Origin: Acidobacteriota bacterium
GTDB lineage: Bacteria > Acidobacteriota > UBA6911
NCBI GenBank assembly: GCA_003225335.1
Contig: QHZE01000071.1
Coordinates: 1-35,330 of the forward strand
Reading direction: 5' to 3'
DNA length: 35,330 nt
Below, in pieces: positions 16,312-23,179 of this stretch (the stretch's first letter is position 1; each line of letters opens with the position of its first letter). The notes beneath the pieces are model-generated. The model worked only from the letters and a program-made list of their open reading frames with translations, had not been told where the DNA came from and searched no databases. The translations under genes were made by a program, and so were the position numbers.

Positions 16312-16365
16312 GGAGTTCAGGCTTCGGCCTGCTACGGGCGCACGGCAGCCTGAAGGCTGGGCTCC
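16312..16365. repeat. GGAGTTCAGGCTT palindrome and adjoining TTTTTGGTTGCGGCT motif
   Basis: GGAGTTCAGGCTTCGG and AGCCTGAAGGCTGGGCTCC form imperfect complementary arms around GGGCGCACGG. A half-copy (GGAGTTCAGGCTTTAGCC) is at 18800-18817. Just downstream, at 16398-16413, is the TTTTTGGTTGCGGCT string shared with 12313 and 30220. The stretch 16040-16510 contains only these elements and no credible gene. Confidence 0.6.
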
Positions 16366-16510
16366 AAACCTGGCACAAATGAGTTCGTGGGCTCTTGTTT
16401 TTTTGGTTGCGGCTTTGCTGCGCCGTGTTCATCTGGGGCTTTGTTTTGTGCCGTTTAATTGGTGAGAATTCGTCCGTCTTAGCGGTAGAGGCGGCGTACG
16501 CCGCGTTCTT

Positions 16511-17152
16511 CTACCTGGGCGGGCGAGGCGCATCGGGGAGGCGTTGTTGCTGCCGCTGTTGCTGCTGCGCCTCCATCACCGCTTTGTCGACCAGGTGCAT
16601 GTCAAACTGTATCGTCACCAGATCCTCGACGGGGTTCATCCGGGAGTTGTAGTTCATGCCAAAATCTCTGCGGTTCACCTGAAACTCCCCCTTGAAGCGC
16701 GCGTCGCCTTCGCGCAGGAAAACCAGCTTTACGGGCACCTGCACGGGCTTTGTGATGCCTCGTATGGTCAGGTCGCCCGTCAGGTTGAAATTCTTGTCAT
16801 CGACTCTCGATACCTTCGTGGAGACGAACTTGATTTGCGGGTGGTTGGCTGCGTCGAAGAAATCGGCGCTGCGCAGGTGGTTGTCGCGCCGCTCGACGCG
16901 CGTGTTCAGGCTTGCCGTCTCGATCGTCAGCGCGACGCTGGAATTTTCCAGGTTGTCGCGGTCGATTTGCAAGTCGGCGTCCCATTTCTCAAAATAGCCG
17001 TGCGCCGAGACGAAAAGGGCTTCTCCGATAAAGTTCAGCTGGCAATGCGCCCGATCCAGAACATAGGGTCTTTTCTCTGCGTGCGCCGGCGCCGGCAAGA
17101 AGACCTGTAACGTGGTGATCCAAAACGAAAAAACCAGGGCAATCTTTTTCAT
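16511..17152 (-). CDS. YceI-family periplasmic lipid-binding-like protein
   Basis: The ATG at 17152 has AGGAGAAAGG upstream and begins a signal peptide (MKKIALVFSFWITTL through APAHA), giving 213 residues. The mature part is a YceI lipocalin-like barrel: YVLDRAHCQLNFIGEALFVS, the SLNTRVERRDNHLRSADFFD segment, then HPQIKFVSTKV, LTGDLTIRGITKPV and DFGMNYNSR. Family members bind isoprenoid or fatty amide ligands in the periplasm; the ligand here is unknown. The C-terminus has an unusual Gln- and Pro-rich tail (QQQQRQQQRL then PRPPR) beyond the barrel. It is a single gene, not clearly in an operon. Confidence 0.9.
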   Translation of the reverse strand: MKKIALVFSFWITTLQVFLPAPAHAEKRPYVLDRAHCQLNFIGEALFVSAHGYFEKWDADLQIDRDNLENSSVALTIETASLNTRVERRDNHLRSADFFDAANHPQIKFVSTKVSRVDDKNFNLTGDLTIRGITKPVQVPVKLVFLREGDARFKGEFQVNRRDFGMNYNSRMNPVEDLVTIQFDMHLVDKAVMEAQQQQRQQQRLPDAPRPPR

Positions 17153-17581
17153 AAGCGGCCTTTCTCCTGTGTTGACACTGCTCGAAAATCCATCGCTGGC
17201 TGTCGGAGGATTCTCCTCAAACATCTTCTCTTTTTCACCGCAGTCTTTCATACGCCGCGGGCGCAGACGGAGACTGCGATGAATAATTGGGTTGCTGGAC
17301 GCCGCGGTAGGTATTACGACGAATTTCGAATAGTGTTTCGTCCCGGTGATGCTCAAGTAAATGAACTCAAGCGAGAGGATCGGTCCTGCGGGCGTTCTAT
17401 TTTGCGCGCTTCGCGTCTTCTGGTGAAATCTCGGCCCGGATTTTCACTGCCAAGGCGGGAAGTACGCGAAGAGAACGAGAGGCAAGTTCGGTTTGGTTGC
17501 AGGTATGTGGCGCCGGGTTAATCCGTCTCACCAAAAGCAATTAGAACTAACGGGCAGCCCAGTCATTGGCCAGCCGGACGG

Positions 17582-17710
17582 ATCTTCGTGGCATGGCCGT
17601 CTCAGCCATGACCAGGTTAGATCCCCACTTCCCACGGGCAGGACGCCCGTGCCACAATCTGATGCAAATTTGACCGATTTGTGAACTTTGAGCCCACCAA
17701 GTGAAGCTAG
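17582..17710. repeat. Composite GGGACGCCCGTG element, copy 3
   Basis: Reading rightwards it holds CTTCGTGGCATGGCCGTCTC, CATGACCAGGTTAGATCC, CACTTCCCACGGGCAGGACG, CCCGTGCCAC, then TTTGACCGATTTGTGAACTT, CCACCAAGTG and CTAG. It is the fullest copy, with its left half matching 10931-10985 and its right half matching the inverted copy at 12121-12160. Confidence 0.8.
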
Positions 17711-17830
17711 ACTTGAGAAGACCCAGCTGACTGGCCGGTTTCAAACAAGATCACTTCTTCCGGCGCCTTTGTGGTTGTGGTGAGAGCGGCCATGCCGGAA
17801 CTACGGATTGGATATGACCGCGGAGACTTT

Positions 17831-17865
17831 CAATCCGAAATCCGCAATCCGCAATCCGCAATCGA
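17831..17865. repeat. Heptamer tandem repeat AATCCGC
   Basis: Units AATCCGA, AATCCGC, AATCCGC, AATCCGC and AATCGAA follow one another with an exact 7-bp period. The period is the same as in the AATGACA elements but the unit differs. It is a simple direct repeat with no visible opposite arm. Confidence 0.75.
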
Positions 17866-17932
17866 AGGGTCCAGGGGGCTATTCATCTCCACAACCCTGT
17901 CTACCTGCCGCTTTGATATGCGCAGAACCGTT

Positions 17933-18133
17933 TTACGAATTTGTCCGATTCAATACTCTGGCCAGGCTGAGCAACTGCCGCGACCCGCACCCGGGGCAAA
18001 CCATGATGGTCTCCGAAATTGCGTCGCAGTCGACGCAAATGACCGCCTTGGAAAGCTGGATCATATCTCGATTGTATACACCTCGTACTTCAGGTGTGAA
18101 ATCAACGACCCTACTTCTGGTTTCCGTGAACAT
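17933..18133 (-). CDS. Small zinc-ribbon protein (66 residues)
   Basis: A 66-residue protein with GGAGG 8 bases upstream of its ATG. It carries two CxxC knuckles: C33-V-D-C36 and C46-P-G-C49 (VICVDCDAISETIMVCPGCG), a standard zinc-ribbon layout. It has no signal peptide or membrane segment, so it should be cytoplasmic. It follows the PilZ gene on the same strand after 65 bp, so the two are plausibly co-transcribed. Small ribbons of this kind can bind nucleic acid or act as protein adaptors; nothing in the sequence decides between these. Confidence 0.75.
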   Translation of the reverse strand: MFTETRSRVVDFTPEVRGVYNRDMIQLSKAVICVDCDAISETIMVCPGCGSRQLLSLARVLNRTNS

Positions 18134-18198
18134 GTTCTTTTCCTCCGTTAAAATAAGTTCTGTATTCTCAAAGCATCCACAAACCGCGCCCTTGTCCC

Positions 18199-18528
18199 TT
18201 AGAGAAGGCGGTAACGTTTGAAGTTAATGGCGACCCCGTAGGACCCGTCAAGTTGCGGCTCCGATCGCACTACCACACCGCTGGCTGCCACACCGGCCGG
18301 GGCCGTCTTGGAGCTGTGGCCGGAAGAAAGGCAGATAAATGTAAAGACCTCGGCATCGATCTCCAAATTGCGGGGCAAACGCACGTAAAGACCGCTGGCG
18401 CTCAAGTTGTCGAGGACGGCATCCTCTTCATAGTCTTTGCCGGCGGCGTCAACGCCGCGCACCTTCACGGTGAAGGAGGCATTTATCCTGGACTTGGCCC
18501 TGCACGACATCGTCGAGCTGATTTCCAT
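18199..18528 (-). CDS. PilZ-domain protein (c-di-GMP receptor)
   Basis: 109 residues forming a single PilZ domain. The c-di-GMP motif is present: RxxxR at residues 10-14 (RAKSR), and D/NxSxxG as DNLSASG near residue 41, followed by GLYVRLPRNLEIDAEVFTF. Binding of c-di-GMP is therefore expected from the family. GGGAG lies about 7 bases upstream of the ATG. There is no fused effector domain, so it probably acts by contacting a partner protein. It is the first gene of a likely two-gene unit with the zinc-ribbon protein. No flagellar, pilus or cyclase gene is close. Confidence 0.88.
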   Translation of the reverse strand: MEISSTMSCRAKSRINASFTVKVRGVDAAGKDYEEDAVLDNLSASGLYVRLPRNLEIDAEVFTFICLSSGHSSKTAPAGVAASGVVVRSEPQLDGSYGVAINFKRYRLL

Positions 18529-18990
18529 GTAATATCTCCCAAATCAAGGCCCAATTCTAGAGCTTGCGCTCGGTTCGCGCATCAGAGGGTGCGCTATTTC
18601 TGGATGGGCGTGTTGTGTGACTTGTTGTGAAGAACGGATAGGCGCTTGCGCCTATTCACGCTGGCACGATGGTGCTATAGGCGAGAGGCCGGACGCGCGC
18701 CACGGATGCGCTCAGCTCTTTCGGGAATGCCGCGGGCACGCTGAAGTCCGTGGGTCGGGTCCGACATAAATCCAAATGCGACAAAGGGATGAACGCAGCG
18801 GAGTTCAGGCTTTAGCCGGGGTGTGGCGCAGCGGAGGATTTTCAGCTTGGTGGTACGGATTACAGGGAAAACGGGCGAGCGGATGATCTCCACCCTCCTC
18901 GTATGGATATCAATCCCGCGAAATTTGCTTGCTCCTCCCGCGCCTTTACGGCAGGAACGCTTATAATCAAGCTCGTTCTCGTATGTTGCT
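18529..18990. other. 460-bp gap without a supported gene
   Basis: A perfect hairpin ATAGGCGC-TT-GCGCCTAT lies at 18638-18655. A half-copy of the GGAGTTCAGGCTT repeat is at 18800-18817. The segment around 18690-18800 (CGGACGCGCGCCACGG, GTGGGTCGGGTCCGAC) is GC-rich and shows no coding signature I trust. It may be worn-down mobile or repeat DNA. Confidence 0.5.
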
Positions 18991-19023
18991 GAATTGTTAG
19001 CGGACTGGCATGGACGTGGCGGA

Positions 19024-19200
19024 AGAACAGGCGGCGTGCCCGTGGTGTGGCACGGAGGCAGTTCGCTGGGCTTCCGCACGCACATCCTGCGCATCCCCGA
19101 GAATCGCTTTACCGTCGTCATCCTGACCAACCGCAACGAAGGGGATGTGGCCGCCCTGGCCCGCAAAGTCGCCGATTTTTATCTCTTTCGCGCTCACTAG
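19024..19200 (+). pseudogene. C-terminal fragment of a beta-lactamase-family serine hydrolase
   Basis: About 58 residues match the end of class-C beta-lactamase/DD-peptidase-like serine hydrolases: VVWHGGSSLGFRTHILRIPE, then NRFTVVILTNRNEGD, and a closing helix to FYLFRAH with TAG at 19198. The HGGSS motif corresponds to the family's third (KTG-like) active-site box. The nucleophile SxxK and YxN boxes are absent because everything upstream of about 19020 is unrelated. No start or ribosome site belongs to it. This is a truncated relic. Confidence 0.65.
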
Positions 19201-19205
19201 AGAGA

Positions 19206-19650
19206 GCCTGCGATTCAGATAGTGACCCTGTAGCCGCACGACGTCCTGGACGTGACAAACAATCGTAGCGTCCCGTGCTGCGGGATATGTGGGCCTGGAT
19301 AACTCCTTTTAACAGGACCCGCCGGCTGGAAGCCGACCCTACATTTTTTCTCTTGGCCGCGGAGAACGCGAGGAAAATCCTTGCCAGCTTGCAAACGATT
19401 TTCGGCTTAGTAGTACAGAGGGCAAGGAGATTTCACGGAGGCATCAGGGTTCTCCGTGCATCTCCGTGTACTCCTATGAAAATTCCAGGACCCCTTGCAA
19501 TCCGTAGGGGCGCCCCTGCGTGGGCGCCCGCAGCTCGGGCGGCCACACAGGGCCGCCGCCCCTACAATCGGGCAGGCACCCCTACGGCCATTTTCATTCG
19601 CAGTGGTGAGGCGCGGTATCATGGAAACTCCGTGGCGAATAAGTGACGAA
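19206..19650. other. Gene-free stretch of dispersed repeats
   Basis: It contains a half-copy of the 14281 element (ATTCAGATAGTGACCCTG at 19213), a GAGGAAAATCCTTGCC segment like the middle module of the composite element (about 19370-19405), degenerate CACGGAGATG-type units (about 19425-19475), and the second GTAGGGGCG palindrome (19504-19587). No coding frame is convincing. Confidence 0.6.
19504..19587. repeat. GTAGGGGCG...CCCCTAC palindromic element, copy 2
   Basis: It opens with GTAGGGGCGCCCCTGCG, has the centre GGGCGGCCACACAGGGCCG, and carries two right ends (GCCCCTAC at 19558-19565 and ACCCCTACGG at 19578-19587). The double right end suggests internal duplication. It lies upstream of the Rrf2 gene. 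Confidence 0.7.
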
Positions 19651-19659
19651 AAAAATCGA

Positions 19660-19689
19660 TTGACAGTCCCTTCGTGCCTCGTGTATTAA
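19660..19689 (+). promoter_or_regulatory. Sigma70-type promoter of the Rrf2 gene
   Basis: A consensus TTGACA (19660-19665) is followed after 18 bases by TATTAA (19684-19689), 25 bases before the Rrf2 ATG. The partly symmetric stretch TTAACTGCTAGTT overlaps the end of the -10 element and could hold an autoregulatory site, by analogy with other Rrf2 regulators. The operator is inferred. Confidence 0.6.
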
Positions 19690-19714
19690 CTGCTAGTTCT
19701 TCACTGGGAATTAA

Positions 19715-20164
19715 ATGAATATCTCCACGAAGAGCGAATACGGCTTGAGGGCGCTGATCCACCTGGCGAGCAACACCGGGCGCGAGGCGCTTCCCGCGCG
19801 GGAGATCGGCGAACGCTGGCACGTGCCGGTCAAGTACCTGGAGCAGATCCTCACGGCTCTCAAAGAAGCCGGAATCGTGGAGAGTCAGGTCGGCGCGAGC
19901 GGCGGCTACCGCCTGGCGCGGCCGGCTACATTGATCACCGCCGGCGAGGTCATCCGAGTCCTGGATGGAAGGCTCGCTCCCGTTGGATGCGTCAGCACGT
20001 ACGACTACGAACCGTGCGAGTTCGAGCCCGCCTGTGGCCTGAAGACGCTCTGGGCCAGGACGAGGGCCGCGATCATCGGAGTCCTCGACCAGACAACCAT
20101 CGCCGATCTCTGTATCCCCCCCAAACCGCAGAAGCTGGTGGTCTTGAAAACGGCCTCCAAGTAA
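19715..20164 (+). CDS. Rrf2-family regulator of the sulfate-uptake locus
   Basis: 149 residues. The N-terminus has the Rrf2 winged helix (MNISTKSEYGLRALIHLA, IGERWHVPVKYLEQILTALK, SQVGASGGYRLARP). The signal region has three cysteines (GCVSTYDYEPCEFEPACGL), positioned like the IscR/CysR-type cluster or thiol-sensing segment. It is the first gene of the locus, 132 bp before the sulfate-binding protein. By analogy with CymR/CysR proteins it probably represses sulfate or cysteine genes and responds to sulfur status, perhaps through an Fe-S cluster or the CysE/CysK complex. The Shine-Dalgarno is weak (GGGAA), while the promoter just upstream is good. Confidence 0.9.
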   Translation: MNISTKSEYGLRALIHLASNTGREALPAREIGERWHVPVKYLEQILTALKEAGIVESQVGASGGYRLARPATLITAGEVIRVLDGRLAPVGCVSTYDYEPCEFEPACGLKTLWARTRAAIIGVLDQTTIADLCIPPKPQKLVVLKTASK

Positions 20165-20296
20165 CAAAAACATCAACAACCGGAGGCGCGACAGGATAGC
20201 CGTGCTCTGAAATCCTAGAGAAACGATGGACATTGTCAGGCGACGGAGCCAGGCGACCGGGAAACACGAGCAAAACCGGAATGGAGAAACGACAGA

Positions 20297-21364
20297 ATGC
20301 AAAGAGCAATCGGATCTCAGAATACCCGAGGGAGGAGCAACGGAATCTTCGTGGCCATCCTGATTCTGCCGGCGCTTGTCGTCGCGTGCGGTGGAACGTC
20401 CGGGCCCGCTGGCGGGAAGGTCACGCTCGTCCTCGGCGGCTACACTACGCCGCGCGAGGCTTACGGCAAGGGCATCATTCCCGCGTTCCAGAAGCAGTGG
20501 AAAGAGAAGACAGGTCACGAGGTCGAGTTTCAGGAATCGTACCAGGGCAGCGGCGCGCAGTCCCGCGCGATCGTCGGTGGTTTTGAAGCGGACATTGCGG
20601 CGCTGTCCCTGGAGGGAGATATCGACAGGATCGCCGAAGAGGGCTTGATAACCCACGACTGGAAAGCGCAGCAGAATCGAGGCATCGTAAGCACGTCGGT
20701 TGTGGTCATCGCGGTCCGGCCCGGGAACCCGAAAGGCATCCGCGACTGGCCGGACCTGGCGAAGCCCGGGCTGAATGTCCTGACCCCGGATCCGAGAACG
20801 TCCGGAGGCGCTCAGTGGAACATCAACGCCATCTACGGCGCGGCCCTACGCGGCTTCGCGGGAACCCCCAAAGACGACCCTGCCGTGAGTAAACAGTTTT
20901 TGCGGAGCGTCTTCCGGAACGTCTCGATCATGGACAAGGGCGCCCGCGAATCGATCACCAACTACGAAAAGGGTGTCGGCGACGCCGCCATCACTTACGA
21001 AAACGAAGTCCTCGTCGGCCAGCAGGCCGGGCAGAAGTACGAATACGTGATCCCGCGCTCGACCATCCTGATCGAAAACCCCGCCGCGCTCGTGGACAAG
21101 TACGTCGACAAGCACGGGGTTCGCGAGGCCGCCCAGGCGTTCATCGACTTCCTCTCCAGCAAGGAGGCCCAGCGCGCCTATACACAATACGGCTTGCGGT
21201 CCGTCGATCCCGATATCGCGCAGGAAGTCCAGTCGAAATACCCGCAGGTCGAGGACCTCTGGAAGATCGACTACCTCGGCGGCTGGAAGCGCGTGACCAA
21301 GGAGGTTTACGGGCCGCAGGGGATCTTCACTCAGATTTACGAACAGCTGCAGGCATCGCGATGA
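20297..21364 (+). CDS. Sulfate/thiosulfate ABC transporter substrate-binding lipoprotein
   Basis: 355 residues with a lipoprotein signal: hydrophobic IFVAILILPALVVAC with the lipobox VVAC, so the mature protein is lipid-anchored rather than freely periplasmic as in E. coli Sbp. Family motifs are clear: LVLGGYTTPREAYGKGI, FQESYQGSGAQSRAIVGGFE, DIAALSLEGDIDRI, the LTPDPRTSGGAQWNINAIYG segment, and YENEVLVGQQAG. These match the Sbp/CysP sulfate-binding family. The stop overlaps the ATG of the next gene (ATGA), a sign of translational coupling to the permeases. Confidence 0.92.
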   Translation: MQRAIGSQNTRGRSNGIFVAILILPALVVACGGTSGPAGGKVTLVLGGYTTPREAYGKGIIPAFQKQWKEKTGHEVEFQESYQGSGAQSRAIVGGFEADIAALSLEGDIDRIAEEGLITHDWKAQQNRGIVSTSVVVIAVRPGNPKGIRDWPDLAKPGLNVLTPDPRTSGGAQWNINAIYGAALRGFAGTPKDDPAVSKQFLRSVFRNVSIMDKGARESITNYEKGVGDAAITYENEVLVGQQAGQKYEYVIPRSTILIENPAALVDKYVDKHGVREAAQAFIDFLSSKEAQRAYTQYGLRSVDPDIAQEVQSKYPQVEDLWKIDYLGGWKRVTKEVYGPQGIFTQIYEQLQASR

Positions 21365-22218
21365 GAACCGCTGAATCTGTGCTTGCCGCAGCGCATCCGG
21401 GTGCTCCACGCCCATGGGGCCGCTGGGGACTGCGGGCGACCGCCATCAGCTACCTCGCCTTGATCATCGTCCTGCCGCTGTCGGCCATCGTGGCAACAGG
21501 GTTCCGAGACGGCCTGAGAGCGTTCTGGAACGACATCACAAACCCGACGGCGTTCGCCGCGTTCCGGTTGACGCTCACGGTGGCCGTCCTGACGACCGTG
21601 ATCAACGCGGTGATGGGGACGCTGACGGCTTATGCGCTGGTGCGCTACAGCTTTCCCGGCCGCAGGCTGCTCAACGGGCTCATCGACATCCCCTTCGCCA
21701 TCCCGACTCTCGTCACGGGCGTCATGCTCGTGGTGCTCTACGGGCCGCAGGAGGCGCTCGGCGCGTGGCTCCAGGCGCGGGGAATCCAGGTTATTTTCGC
21801 TACGCCGGGAATCGTCCTGGCCTTGTTGCTGGTGACCTACCCCTTTGTGATCCGGGCCGTCCAGCCGGTGCTGCTCGAGATGCAAAAGGACCAGGAGGAA
21901 GCGGCCTACACCCTGGGAGCCTCGAAATGGGTCACGTTCTACCGGATCATCCTGCCCACGATCGCGCCCGGTATCATCACCGGGGTCCTGCTGACCTTCG
22001 CCCGGGCGCTCGGGGAGTTCGGCTCCATCGTCGTCGTGGCGGGCAACATTCCGGGTCGCACGTTGACCGCGCCGGTCCACGTTTTCGGGCAGATCGAATC
22101 CCAGAACCCGCGCGGCGCAAGCGCGCTGTCGATCCTGTTGCTCGCTCTGTCGTTCGGGTTGATGTTGGCCGTCGACTCGCTCGAACGCCTCCGGGGAGGC
22201 CACGATGCCGCACGCTGA
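21361..22218 (+). CDS. cysT: Sulfate ABC transporter permease CysT
   Basis: 285-residue inner-membrane permease with about six helices. It carries DIPFAIPTLVTGVMLVVLYG early in the BPD-transporter region and the coupling EAA loop EEAAYTLGASKWVTFYRIILP, which docks on the ATPase. The following ALGEFGSIVVVAGNIPGRT is characteristic of the CysT/CysU side of the heterodimer. Its ATG overlaps the stop of the binding-protein gene, and its end overlaps the next gene by 14 bases, so the three are one operon. Role: sulfate or thiosulfate passage across the inner membrane. Confidence 0.92.
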   Translation: MRTAESVLAAAHPGAPRPWGRWGLRATAISYLALIIVLPLSAIVATGFRDGLRAFWNDITNPTAFAAFRLTLTVAVLTTVINAVMGTLTAYALVRYSFPGRRLLNGLIDIPFAIPTLVTGVMLVVLYGPQEALGAWLQARGIQVIFATPGIVLALLLVTYPFVIRAVQPVLLEMQKDQEEAAYTLGASKWVTFYRIILPTIAPGIITGVLLTFARALGEFGSIVVVAGNIPGRTLTAPVHVFGQIESQNPRGASALSILLLALSFGLMLAVDSLERLRGGHDAAR

Positions 22219-23035
22219 AGCCAGGCAAGCCAAACCCCGCGGCCCGCTGGAGTGGCTCTTGATCGGCGTCGTGGTGTTCTACGCCGCCGTCCTGCTGGTG
22301 GGACCGCTCGCCGCCATATTCTGGGGCTCCCTCTCGCACGGCCTCGGCGTCTTCTGGCGCGCCATATCCGTCCCGAACGCACGCAGCGCGCTCTGGCTGA
22401 CTTTGCTGCTGGGCGCCAGCGCAACAGTGATCAATACGGTGTTCGGCGTCGTGGTCGCGTGGGTCCTGGTCCGCGATGAGTTCCGGGGCCGCAAGCTCGT
22501 CAACGGGCTGATCGACCTTCCCTTCGCGGTGTCGCCGGTCATCGCCGGCCTTATGCTCATCCTGCTGTTCGGGCGGAACGGCTGGCTCACACCGGTTGCG
22601 GAGGCGCTGGGTGTCAAACTGGTCTTTTCCCTGCCGGGCATGTTGCTGGCCACAACCTTTGTCTCGCTGCCGTTCGTCGTCCGCGAAGTGATGCCGGTGC
22701 TGACGTACGCGGGGACCCATCAGGAGGATGCCGCCTGCACGCTGGGAGCGAGCTCCTGGCAGACTTTCTGGCACGTGACGCTGCCCACCATTCGCTGGGG
22801 GCTGCTTTACGGCATCTCTCTCACGCTGGCGCGCGCGCTCGGCGAGTTCGGCGCGGTCCTTGTGGTGAGCGCCGGGGTGAGCGGGTTGACAGAGACGGCG
22901 ACGCTCTTCATCTACCGGTCGCTCGACGACCGCAACCAGGTCGCAGCTTATTCCATGGCGATGGTTCTTGCCCTCATCTCGTTCACCATCCTCCTGCTGA
23001 TGGAGCTCTTCAAGCGCAGGGCCGACGAGCAATGA
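22205..23035 (+). CDS. cysW: Sulfate ABC transporter permease CysW
   Basis: 276-residue partner permease. The pattern is the same as in CysT but with CysW-type residues: LIDLPFAVSPVIAGLMLILL, the EAA loop EDAACTLGASSWQTFWHVTL, and ALGEFGAVLVVSAGVSGLTE followed by TATLFIYRSLDDRNQVAAYS. The start lies inside the end of cysT with a 14-base overlap. About six transmembrane helices are visible. Together with CysT it should form the translocation channel. The gene is followed by a palindromic repeat (23084-23137) before the porin. Confidence 0.92.
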   Translation: MPHAEARQAKPRGPLEWLLIGVVVFYAAVLLVGPLAAIFWGSLSHGLGVFWRAISVPNARSALWLTLLLGASATVINTVFGVVVAWVLVRDEFRGRKLVNGLIDLPFAVSPVIAGLMLILLFGRNGWLTPVAEALGVKLVFSLPGMLLATTFVSLPFVVREVMPVLTYAGTHQEDAACTLGASSWQTFWHVTLPTIRWGLLYGISLTLARALGEFGAVLVVSAGVSGLTETATLFIYRSLDDRNQVAAYSMAMVLALISFTILLLMELFKRRADEQ

Positions 23036-23083
23036 CGCGCGGCGAAATCCAGCGACAGAAACCCAGTTCGTAATTGGATCTTT

Positions 23084-23137
23084 AGCCACAGAGGCACGGA
23101 GACACAGAGAAAATCTTGTCTCTGTGCCTCTGTGGCT
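23084..23137. repeat. Octamer-arm palindrome, CACAGAGG family, copy 2
   Basis: Arms 23084-23104 and 23117-23137 pair at 20 of 21 positions around a 12-base loop. The left arm and loop start read as 8-bp units GCCACAGA, GGCACGGA, GACACAGA. It lies between cysW and the porin gene and would be a stable hairpin in a shared transcript. No T run follows. Confidence 0.85.
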
Positions 23138-23179
23138 GAATCGAGGTTGTGCCTGTTCCGCCAAAGAAGGAGATAGAGA

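Larger units (their letters stand above)
17153..17932. other. 780-bp gap without a gene, filled with repeat fragments
   Basis: I see no credible coding frame. A CGCGAAGA-type degenerate palindrome spans about 17398-17475 (GCGCTTCGCGTCTTCTGGTG on one side, GTACGCGAAGAGAACG on the other). The composite GGGACGCCCGTG element is at 17582-17710. A heptamer tandem run (AATCCGA, then AATCCGC three times, then AATCGAA) is at 17831-17865. Confidence 0.6.

Noticed and set aside
18675-19166. 163-residue minus-strand frame
   Set aside because: It overlaps the serine-hydrolase fragment on the opposite strand and repeat DNA; no ribosome site and basic, low-complexity composition.
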